NCBI GenBank assembly: GCA_032718565.1
Contig: JAVGVS010000833.1
Coordinates: 1 to 64,000, forward strand
Direction of reading: 5' to 3'
DNA length: 64,000 nt
Source: Distichodus sexfasciatus
Lineage: Eukaryota; Chordata; Actinopteri; Characiformes; Distichodontidae
Below the pieces are notes generated by a model. It saw only the letters and a list, made by a program, of their open reading frames with translations, did not search any database and had not been told where the DNA came from. Position numbers and translations under genes: made by a program. Shown here in pieces: positions 45,195 through 56,008 of this stretch (positions are counted from its first letter, which is position 1; every line of letters starts with the position of its first letter).

Positions 45195-48100
45195 CTATTT
45201 TCTCTTCTGTCTTTGCTGGTCAGCGTTGGTTTCGGCAGAATTTTGGGATGGTTTTTGCTGGAAATGACAAAACCACTTCTTGTACTGCTGCCTGACCTGG
45301 GGGTAGTTAAGAAACGACGGATAAATAATGAATTATGCCATCATGAAGAGAGATATATCACGCAGCCTGGCATCGTAACATTTAAATAACATTAACATAA
45401 AAACATGGAATATTATTGTTTTATCTGGAACAGTTGAGAAGAATCAGCTTGGTAATAGTTAGGATTTTTTAGGTTTTAAACTTGTTCTGCACTAACACTG
45501 CATTTTCCAAAGGAGTCAAATGTGTCCCATAAGTAATGTGTCTGAACTAGTAACACACAGAGAGACGCACTGCTGCTTTTAAGATGAGTTATTAAGTATT
45601 GGGTCATTAAATATTGCTGCAAAACAATGGGCCTCATTCTGCATTATTTGAAAGTGTTTTCTTAACTTTACATATGACATTAAATAGCATAATATCAACC
45701 AGCTGTAGAACTGAAGAAAACCCAATAAGATGTTTTGTAATGTTTTGCACAAGAGTGAATAAAGGTAAAATTTGTATAAATTTGCTGTTGTAGCTATAGA
45801 TTCTGTTCTTACCTCAATACAAAAAGTTGTAACATGAATAAGAAACATTGGTGAATATCAGAGTGAAAGTTAAGAACAAATTTCCTCATAACAACTTAAA
45901 GTTTGTTGAGAATTTTTACTATTATCACTACAGGAAAAACAGCGAGTACTCGCATGTGCTGACTGACCTCCTGGTTGAAGACACAGTGGACGAAGAAGAT
46001 GAAGGTGCCCTGTTGGGAGTTGAAGAAGAGGAAGGGTATTAACAGCACGCTGTGAGTTTTGGTGAAGAATCCCAGCACCCAGGGACAGCCAATGATAAAG
46101 AACTGCAGCAATGTTTTAAACATCACAGTTCTGATGAGATTTCTATCAGCTGCAGTCCGTTTCTTCTGCAGTATCTCATTGTTCAGGCCTCTCAGAGTGA
46201 AGACCACAAGAAAACTGATGATGATGAAGAGAATCAGGTTTAACTGTAAAACAAAAATTGTTCTGAATACCACACAGTTGTCAGCTAAATCAAAATGTTT
46301 CCTGCTGTGATCTGAATAGTACTTTATGACAGAAGTATGGCGGTGATAAATAGAAATATTTTGGTCTGGGAACTTAGTTTACTCATGCAAAAGTTAAAAA
46401 TATTGATGAATGACCAAAAACACTGGATCTTATCAACCGTTCTTAAGAAAATATTTTTAAAACCTCATGAAGAGTCCATTATTATGGTATTTGAGATTCG
46501 TCTTTAAGTAAGAACAGAATCTTTCAGCCCTGATGAACACTCTTACACAATTTGTTTGCATTCACATTTGATTAATTATTATGAGAATTTGTAGTGTCCA
46601 GAAGTTTAAAAACGGCAAATCAATCCCACATAGACTTTTCTCAGGAACTTTCTTTAACAATGTAAGAAAAGAATTCAAGAAGATGTTTGTGAATGAGAGC
46701 CTTTGTTTCCATTACTTGTTGTTTAGTACTTACGCTGAGAATGAAGGCAACTGGACCCAAAAAGCTCCAGAGGAAGCTTAGTTCCATCTTAATCCAGCAC
46801 CTACAAAGCAAGAAAAATGACACATGATGATTGCAGAGAACACCCAGCAGTCAAACAGAATGAAAACAAGCTCAGTACTGACGGAACAGCAGTAGGTAGT
46901 GTAACGGTTAGGGAGTTATCCCCGTGATCAGAGGGACGCCAGTTAGGTACTACTGAGGTACTCATGAGCAAGGTACCATCCCCAAGCACTGCTCCCTGAA
47001 CGTTGATAGACCTGCGGATGTCACATTCGGTGGTGCATTCACAATGATGGTAATCTTTCACTTAAACAGTAGTGGCTAGTTAGTAGTTTGCTAGTTATAC
47101 TAGTTTGCATGCTTAACCTCCTGCATGGAAACTTGCTAGGAACAAACTTGTTTCAATGCATTACACACAGAGAAGAGGGGTATCATTTCTATAGCCATAG
47201 GTACATTTGTCAGAAAATGACCATGTAAAGAATTTTTCTTACATTTTAAAGATACAAAATGATGTCGACAACAAATGTACATAATTCTACATTTGAAAAG
47301 CTTGGAGTATGAGCAAGCGATACAGCAAATTCACAAAATCCCGATTTAAATAAAGAATTGGGTTTAATGAAATAAAAAGGCTACTGGTAACTTTACATTC
47401 ATTTACTGGTATGAATACAGTTAGGGCCAAAAATATTTGGACACAATTTTCAAGATTTGGGCTCTGCAAGCCACCACAGTGAATTTGAAATTAAACAACT
47501 AAGATGCAATTGAAGTGCAGATTTCAGGTTTAATTCAAGGGGTTGAACAAAAATATCCTATGAAATGTTTAGGAATTGCAACCATTTTCTACAAAGTCTC
47601 CTCGTTTCAGGGGCTCAAAAGTGATTGGACAAATTAAAATTACCATAAATAAAATCTTAATTTTTAATACTTTGTCGAGAATCCTTTGCAGGCAATAACT
47701 GCCTAAAGTCCGGAACCATGGACACCATCAAACGCCGGGTTTCCTCCTTTGTGATGCTTTGCCAGGCTTTTACTGCAGCTGTCTTCAGTTGTTGCTTGTT
47801 TGTGGGTCTTTCTGTCTTAAGTTTTGTCTTAAGTAAGTGAAATGCTGCTCGATCGGGTTAAGATCTGGTGATTGACTCGGCCACTGCAGAATATTCCACT
47901 TCTTTGCCTTAAAAAAACTCCCGGGTTGCTTTTGCAGTATGTTTTCGGTCATTGTCCATTTGTCCTGTAAAGCGCTGTCCAATCAACTTGGCTGCATTTG
48001 GCTGAATTTGAGCAAAAAGTACTGTATATCCCTATACACTGCAGAATTCATCCGGCTGCTTCTGTCTTCTGTCACATCATCAATAAACACCATCGACCCA

Positions 48101-51100
48101 GTGCCACTGGAAGTCATGCATGCCCATGCCATCACATTGCCTCCACCATGTTTTACAGAAGATGTGGTGTGCTTTGGATCATGAGCCGTTCCAAGCTCCT
48201 CCATGCTTTCTTCTTCCCATCATTTCGGTACAGGTTGATCTTAGTTTCATCTGTCCAAAGAATGCTGTTCCAGAACTGGGCTGGCTTCTTTAGACGTTTT
48301 TTGGCAAAGTCTAATCTGGCATTTCTATTTTTAATGGCATATTTTTAATCTATTAATGGCTTGCGCCTTGTGGTGAATCTTCTGACTTTGCTCTCACAAA
48401 GTCTTCTCTTTATGGTAGACTTAGATACTGATACACCTACTTCCTGGAGAGTGTTCTTCACTTGAGTGGATGTTGTGAAGGGGTTTTTCTTCCCCATGGA
48501 AAGGGTCCTGCGATCATCCACCACTGTTGTCTTCCGTGGACGTCCAGGCCTTTTTGAGTTCCCGAGCTTACCAGCGCTCTCTCTCTGATGGATTTCCTCT
48601 TTTTTTCGGGCATTGAGATCTCCCTTGACTGCATGTTGTGGGTTCACAGCAACCGCTTCCAAATGCAAATGCCACACCTGGAATCAACTCCAGACCTTTT
48701 ACCTGCTTAATTGATGATGGATTAACGAGGGAATAGCCCATGCAGCCCATGAAAAAGCTTTTGAGATAATTGTTCAATTACTTTTGGTCACTACTTTTGG
48801 TTGGCTACATACACTATATTGTCAAAAGTATTTGCTCACCTGCCTTTACACGCATATGACATTAAGTGACATCCCATTCTTAATCCATAGGGTTTAATAT
48901 GACGTCGGCCCACCCTTTGCAGCTATAAAAGCTTCAACTGTTCTGGACAAGCTCTCCACAAGGTTTAGGAGTGTGTTTATGGGACTTTTTCACCATTCTT
49001 CCAGTAGCACATTTGTGAGGTCAGGCACTGATGTTGGACGAGAAGGCCTGGCTCACAGTCCCCACTCTAATTCATCCCAAAGGTGTTCTGTCGGGTTGAG
49101 GTCAGGGCTCTGTGCAGGCCAGTCAAGTTCTTCCACACCAAACTCGCTCATCCAGGTCTTTATGATCCCTGATTTAAAGAGCTGTAATTCCTAAACCCAA
49201 TTTTGATGTGAATACCCTCAAATTAAAGTTGAGAGTCTTATAACTGTATCTTGAATATATTTTGATAAACAGTTAAAATAACAATACTTGTGTCACTGTC
49301 CAAATATTTCTGGGCCTAACTGTATAAGCAAGGTATAATCTTGACACATGTTAATTTTGATTGATAATGTTGTGTTTTGTACAGAATTCATTTTCTGTGT
49401 GTAAATGGTATACCTTTCTAACAGGTATATATTTGTAGCAGGACATATAGTAGTGCAGAAATATGCTTTTAGAAGTACAGAAAAGAAACTACATAAATAT
49501 TCAAACACCAGTGTTCAAGGTACAGCGCTCATTAACTTAATAGGGTACGGCATTAGTAGATCTGATGTTGTTCCAGCTTCTTACACACTTACTGTTTACT
49601 GTCGTATCCATCAGGGACAATTCCAACAGACACGCCCACTATGAACAGGGGGATTGTGTAGCCAATCACAGTCAACCATGTGCCACTCAGCACCTCCCTC
49701 TGCATTGATTTGATCTTTGACAGGTTCCTCACCGAGATAAAGAGCAGCACAGAATCAATCGACATCCACACAAACGAGGAGATGAAGAAGAAGTGGAGAA
49801 TACCTGCCAACACCTTACACAACACCTGGAGAGAGAGACGATGCATCAATTATGCAATTAAGCTCAACACCACTAGTAAACCCACTCACGTGGTGGTTCG
49901 TATGAGCAGTAACGCACCTGTCTAATGTGGATGGTGCATGTAGATAGTAAGACTTACTTCGTAAATATGTACAAGGAAATGCTGTGTGAGCAGGAAGAGA
50001 AGATGAGCCAGCAGGAGGCTTAAGCACATATTAAATAGAGCCACGTTGGTCACTCTGGCATTCCGCCGACAAAGGATAAAGGTCAACAAGGTCAGGCTTA
50101 GGAACACCAAGCCCACTGCCACGGCCACCACGCTGAACAGGTACTCCATCTTAGAGGGGGCCTTAATAATCAGGTAGACAAGAACAAAAGTCATTGCTAC
50201 AAACAAGTCTAGATTTCCATACATTGACATACATTTACATTTCATAATGACAAGTACAGTCTCTATGAGAGCAAATGTGTTTTTAATGCAAATCCAATGA
50301 GCTTCATTGTTCAGAGTGCCTTCAGTGGGGGAAAAAAAAACGGCGGTCAAAGCGCTTCAAGTTGAAATCCGTTCACAAAGACGTGAGTATCTAGTACAAA
50401 CGCTGCCTCTAATACCAAGATGCCATTTCTCTCTACTGTAAAGACTTTTTTTTTAAAGACTTAAACTTTTATGTCTCTTTTACCACTTCTAGAAGCATGA
50501 ATCCGTGATCATACATATATAACTACAATATTAATACTGTAGCCTGGATGTAGCTTCATTTTAAATCATAAGTAGTGGGAAGCTTGAAAAGCTTCCATTT
50601 TGAAGAACTTGGTCTCTTACCCCTGATGAAGGTCCAGTCTGCATGATGAGAGCAAAGGTTGCTGGGTAAACACAGGAGCATTTACTGTAACTGCTATTGA
50701 TCTTAATAACATCACATTTGCCATCTACCCACTCCAACTTTTGCCAAGCCATGCAGATTAGAGTGCCTTCCGTGTTCCCCTCCTAGTCAAAAACAAAGAT
50801 GTGAAAATGTTTGTGATGACGGCATGTGACTAGGCTTGCTCCAGGAAACAAATCTGCTAGGACATGCAAAGTTCTCAGCAGCATTTATATATTAACAACA
50901 CATTTCATGCTCATGTTTTAATTTGTCATACAGCAAACGTGGTTAATTTGTGGCAAACAGTGGAGCTTGCCAGAATATGTTGCCACAAGTTTACCGCTGT
51001 CAGCCACTATTGACAAATGTATTTGCCAGTAATGACAAACTTGTAGTGAACTTTTGGTGACAAAATTGCGACTAAACTGCCAAGGGAATCAAATCAAATT

Positions 51101-54100
51101 GTGAGATTTTTGGAATTGTGCACTCGTAATAAACATAGACATGCCTTACAATCAGCAGTATTTACTCACATAAATGTGTTTCAGGGTGAAGTTCATGGGT
51201 GAAGTGAGTTGAGTGTTGTTGGTGTGTGGAAATGTGACTGATACCACATTGGACATCAAGGTTCTGACTGTGCCATCATCAGTATTGAAAAAGCAAGGAC
51301 TCGTCATGTTAAACTGGCTGGTGTAGCCGAAAAAAGCCACAGCAGCTGACCCTGAAGCATAAATAAGTCATCGAGAACTTACTTTTATTGCTTTTACAAT
51401 AAACATACATTTATTATTAGTGGAAAAATGAAGATATATGAAAACAATAGTTGGAAATTGTGTTAGGACTGTAACATCAGAAACACTTTATATACAGTTA
51501 CATAAAACATACAAGTTAGTGAAAGAGAGCTTTGCAACTTACCATTGTTGTTCTTTGAAATCCCAATGAGATCAACCTCCAAGGAAGAATTATTTATTAC
51601 AAGTTGTGGGATTTTTTTCAGATGGGAATGAGGTCCAACAGCGAATAACTGAACCTCTGATATATTGAAGTAAACAAACAGATGGAGACATACAGATTTA
51701 ACATTATCATTATCTTTAGATTAATGTACCAGTATTCATTTGGCACTTCCAGACAATTTCGATCAATGTGAGAGGGTGATACACTTCTAAATGTGTATGT
51801 GTATATATATATTAAACTAATTTGCTTATTTACCTAATGTTTGGAGCATGATTGTGGTGAGGTTGTAGGTATCAGTCTCTATCACCATTGCAGATATTAG
51901 TTTCTCAGTAGCTTTTAGTACAGAGTCGGCATAAAACACAATCTCTTTACATGTCGTATTCTCCAAAACCTTCACACAGTTCATTTTCTCTTCTAGATAA
52001 ATTTCCACAATCTAAAAAAACAAACAAACATTACCTTAGTTCCAACAATAAACACTGATTTCCATTCAAATGGACAATGCCACGTTTTATGAAGCGTCTC
52101 AACTCCAAGTTCCTTACATCTTTAGGTATAACTTGAACGTGACTGCTCAAAATCTGTGTCAGGAGATCTTCTGCACACTCCTTACTGCAGTGAACCTGGG
52201 AAGAAAGGACGATTAGGCAAAGTGAGCTTGAGTAATTCTTGAGTTGTTTACAGTATTTATCACGGAAGCAGCTTGTAATACGTACCTTGCATTCTTTTGG
52301 TAGTGTTAGATCTAAATCTGTAATAAAAGTTATGACAGTATAAATAGCATTAGGGGTTAGAAGGGAACAATTTTAAATGCAGTTTAGATGTAAGAAGTAT
52401 GAAATATGGACCAAAACTGTCAGCCAAAACAATGTAAAGTTGTAAGTATGGATGCACAATAGTATCGGAATCGTGTGGGAATCAGCAGATAATTGATCAG
52501 AACATTTTCTTTGTTAAGAAGTGGTGATGAATGAGTTTATACTCTGATCCCCGTCCACAGTTACTTCCATGGACTGCTATTGTTTCAGACTGGTTTTTGT
52601 ACCTGTACATCCGTAAGTGTCTTTGTTGGGTAGAAAGCCATTGTACATTATGAGTCCAGAGTTACACATACAGCCTCCCTCAGGGCTACACTGAGCATTA
52701 ACACCACAAGAATCAACGCTGCATGATGAGTGGCCTACAAGCACAATGGATAGAAATCATTTGTGTCATTATAGAAATTTAAAACATTTTGTAGCCATAA
52801 GATGGAAAAAATTTGCTCTGCAACCTAAAAGGAAATGTGAAGAAAATCTTTGTTCCAAATTACTGCTGAAAATTGTCATTCATTTATTCATTCATTAGTG
52901 CATTACTAATTGATTAATTCATTACTAATTTTCAAGAAATATTTAACCTTGGTGTTAATGATGAATAAGTAAGTGATTGATAAGTAATTGATTAAGTAAG
53001 TAAGTATTGATTAATGTATTACTAGCAAGCCTCCACATTGAATATTTTCAGCTGATCTTTACCACAGTATTAAAAATGCATTTATTAATGACATTATAAC
53101 CAAGTTTCAAGGCTGACTGGAAGAAATACCTTCAAGTTTTACCTAAGTATATATTTAGGTAAAAGTAAGTTGAAAATGTTACTTCCGATCAGTGTTGAAA
53201 AGTGTTAAAGATGAAACAGCAGTGTATTTTATGATACATGAGTGTTCTCTAAAGGTGAAAATAATGAACTCACGTGTCCTGTAAACTCCATCAGTGGGCA
53301 TGAGGTAATACATCACCAGGCCGCCACCACAGTCCAGATACCGCATGCTGTCCACCACAAGGTCACACGTGTACGCATAAGTGTCCCCGGAACTTCCCCA
53401 GTTAAAAGTGAGATCGGTGAAATTGACCAAATCAGCAGTATCACTAAGACAGAACTTTAAGCAGGAGTAGACCATTCTGTCTCCACCGATCCCCGAGAAG
53501 TGATACCAGCCCTCCTGTAATGCAGAGTCGTTTAGAGCAAATGCAGACGAGTTGAAACCAATATTCCTCCACGGGTTAGAGAGAATGCTGGGTGACTGGC
53601 ATACATCTGAAAAATTGAGAAAATATAAGGTTATAAATATATTTAATGCTATTTTACCTCAAAAGTATTTACGTAAGTTTTCCACACAACCTTTATTTGG
53701 ACATTCTCCCCACTGTCTGTCTCTGGTGAGGTTTTCAGTTGTGCTGCACCACAAGGCAGTGTGATTCAAACTGACACAATCATTATAATATAATCCGTTG
53801 TAATAAAATGGAAACACGCATGGAGCTCCCATAGAATTGCCATTAATTGTGGCATTGTCTGCAGAGAAACAAAAGGTTTAAAGTTACAAGCAAATTTCAG
53901 CAAGAAATAACTTGAGTTTATTTTCAATTTCAATGTTAATGTTACTTACATATATTAGACACTCAAACATAATTTAAACACAATTGTTCTAATTAAAATT
54001 TTACTACTACTTTGCTATAACCATAAAAATATAAAGACTAAACAAGAAATTCAGATATAAAGACTCTCAGGTTTAACTGCAACACATAAAAAATATCCAA

Positions 54101-55120
54101 ATTAATTACACAACTTGTGCATTTATTACTTACAGTAAATTTCAGTAGCACTGTATGTGACTGTAGTTAACATGTGTAGAGTGATGCCTGAAATTAAAAA
54201 AAGTAATTTAGAAAAACTGTTACGTTCAAACTTTTCCAACTTCTTGTAAGACTTTAATATATATGACTAACTCTAATTTGGCCAGTGTTGGGAAGGTTAT
54301 TTTTAAAATGTATTCCACTACAGATTACAGAATACATGCCCCAAAATGTAATTTGTAATGTATTCCGTTAAGTTACTCAATGTGAGCAACGTATTCTGAA
54401 TACTTTGGATTACTTAATATGCTGTCATGCTTTTAACAACTACATGAATGTAGCAATCACATCCTGCAAATTCTTGTTTGTTTTTCTCTACCAATTGGCT
54501 GTTAAGCCCAAGTCTCCCTGAATAGACAATATATTTACTTTAAAGGAGCAAACACACAATTTCAGAGTAAGAAATGCACTCCTGCCCGGGCACTGCTGGC
54601 TCTGTTGTGCTGGCTCCGGGTCCACTGTGTAACTGACGCCACCAACGTTAACAGGACGCTCACATTAGAGCCTCTTATTGCGTGTTTTGTTTGGGTTTCC
54701 ATCAATGCATGGAATTACCAAAATTAGAGAGGGGATGGAGAGGGGATAGCCTAACATATGAAACAGGAAAAGACCGCCGTGTAATCCATTTATTTCAACA
54801 AAGTAACTGTATTCTAATTACCACCTATTTAAACGGTAACTGTAATGGAATACAGTTACTCATATTTTGTATTCTAAATACGTAATGCCGGTACATGTAT
54901 TCCGTTACTCCCCAACACTGAATTTGGCACAAACACAATGACAATCAGATATGTGAAACAATGGATAAAGTCAAAGTGAAGCATAAGTTATTCAAGAAAA
55001 GACCATTTCTCATTTATAGCACACAACAAAAGTTTATCAAATTTAATTAAAATTGATCCAGTTTAACAGTAGAGCAAAGTACTTACTCATGAAAAGGTAA
55101 CTGACTTTGTTACTTGTCAT
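45195..55120 (-). CDS. Adhesion GPCR (ADGRE/CD97-like) gene A: FN2, D8C-like, EGF, GAIN, 7TM; 782 aa
   Basis: Exons (minus): 55087-55120, 54134-54187, 53691-53858, 53274-53606, 52603-52734, 52286-52317, 52118-52195, 51834-52011, 51543-51656, 51170-51351, 50621-50782, 49958-50161, 49593-49825, 46734-46800, 45968-46243, 45195-45296. All phases agree. Residues 1-25 form a signal peptide. Fibronectin type II at about 33-85 (GAPCVFPFYYNG...WCSTT...WGECP). Uromodulin/GP2-type D8C-like module at 86-196 (NPWRN...GWYHFSGIGGDRMVYSC...CGGG). EGF-like domain at 197-240. GAIN follows to 489, then seven membrane segments and a short basic tail. The GPS cysteines and tryptophans are present, but the cleavage triplet is Tyr474-Pro475-Ala476 instead of His-Leu-Ser/Thr, so self-cleavage is doubtful. 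Mammalian ADGRE receptors are leukocyte proteins with tandem EGF repeats; this ectodomain differs. A 9-residue insert lies in intracellular loop 3. Exact orthology is unknown. Confidence 0.88.
46873..47060 (+). repeat. tRNA-derived SINE, diverged copy (gene A intron)
   Basis: GTAGGTAGTGTAACGGTTAGGGAGTT, then TAGGTACTACTGAGGTACTCATGA, then CCAAGCACTGCTCCC and GTAATCTTTCACTT match the SINE at 28766-28955 in the same order. The B box is eroded. Confidence 0.65.
47418..49322 (-). mobile_element. Tc1/mariner-type transposon, inactive, with a second Tc1 piece nested inside
   Basis: The ends are inverted: CAGTTAGGGCCAAAAATATT at 47418 and its complement ending CCTAACTG at 49322, each flanked by TA, the Tc1 target. 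Minus-strand transposase remnants are in order: helix-turn-helix region with GRPRKTT (about 48345-48677), GGGNVMAWACM and IDD (about 48000-48190), and WPSQSPDLNPIE carrying the final catalytic Glu (about 47785-47982). The stretch that should hold the second catalytic Asp (QQDNDPKH in relatives) is missing and frames are broken, so it cannot mobilise itself. It lies in the long intron before gene A's penultimate transmembrane exons. Confidence 0.88.
48812..49175 (-). mobile_element. Nested fragment of a second Tc1-like family
   Basis: Begins after TA with CACTATATTGTCAAAAGTAT, a typical terminal repeat of another fish Tc1 family. It contains GGCCCACCCTTTGCAGCTAT and the ...GGTTGAGGTCAGGGCTCTGTGCAGG segment shared with 38836-39160. 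The right terminal repeat is absent. Confidence 0.75.
54283..54920. mobile_element. Non-autonomous hAT-like element with perfect 8-bp target duplication
   Basis: The ends CAGTGTTGGG (left) and CCCCAACACTG (right) are inverted repeats. The element is flanked on both sides by AATTTGGC (54275-54282 and 54921-54928), a perfect 8-bp duplication as made by hAT transposases. It contains the GTATTCCGTTA/GGAATACAG phrases of a widespread fish repeat. It sits in gene A intron 1. Confidence 0.9.
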
Positions 55121-56008
55121 GGTTATCTTCTGGATGCAGAGAACCGTATAGATAGTACTCTCAGGCCAGAATGTTATATAGAGGAACTGGCATTTGCATG
55201 CATTTTTGCATTTGAAGGTAATGTTGATGTGTTTTGTATTTTGGAGAGGATGTGTTCACTTCCTAGTTAAGCCATGACTCATCCAAAAAAACATTCACAG
55301 GCCACATTTTCATAAGTCCTCTCATATTACATCTTTGTGTCAATAGGGTAAGATTATGTGTCACAACATCTAAATATTTCAGTAGCTGCTCTTTATATGT
55401 TAGAATTTTTGCAGTTCTGAACACCCGTCGAAAAAGATAGTTTTCCATCTCAGCATGGTCACTATGTTATTGGATTTCAGGTGTCATTAATATGAAATAA
55501 AATTAAATAATCTGTTAAGCGAGTTGAGTAGCACAATGAGTTCCACAATCTGAGCAGAACAGTTATTTTTAAAAAGATTGTTAAAGTCAAGCAGGTAACA
55601 ACGGTCACAAAAATACAGGACATAAAATGCAGTTTAGCAAACATTTGTGAACGTAAAAACTCTTCTACAAATGTACCAAAATTTTCTACAGTGTTTTCAG
55701 GAAACAGTTGACCAAAGAATAGCTTGAAGTTATGCATGTCCACCCGGCTTTCTGTTTTATAACAACTGGCATGTTCTGAACTAAAAGTAATTTACAAAAT
55801 GATGATTGATACTGAATTAAACAGACAGGCAGTAATACACCTGCCCTGAAGTACATAAAAGTTTGATCTAAATTCTGTGTTCATATTATTTCTTGTTACA
55901 GAATTCGCTCATGGATTTATTACAAATACGGATATAGACAATGCAGTTGTGGCAGAAAAGAAGCAGGTGGCAGCCTATAGCCAGTAAAATATGATGAAAG
56001 CTATGATT
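55121..56008 (-). other. Gene A upstream region and gene B 3' UTR
   Basis: An AATAAA signal on the minus strand at 55916-55921 probably ends gene B, giving it a very short 3' UTR. The remaining 800 bp to gene A's start is AT-rich, with two minus-strand open frames (55263-55448 and 55477-55743) that I do not recognise. The gene A promoter should lie within it. Confidence 0.45.

Noticed and set aside
46084..46110. The 27 nt in gene A as a spliced micro-intron
   Set aside because: It starts GACTGC rather than GT/GC and is far below the minimum intron length; it is open and in frame, so it is taken as coding.
55263..55743. Two minus-strand open frames between genes A and B
   Set aside because: Short, AT-rich, without family resemblance, splice signals or start context. 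Possibly chance or gene A 5' sequence.
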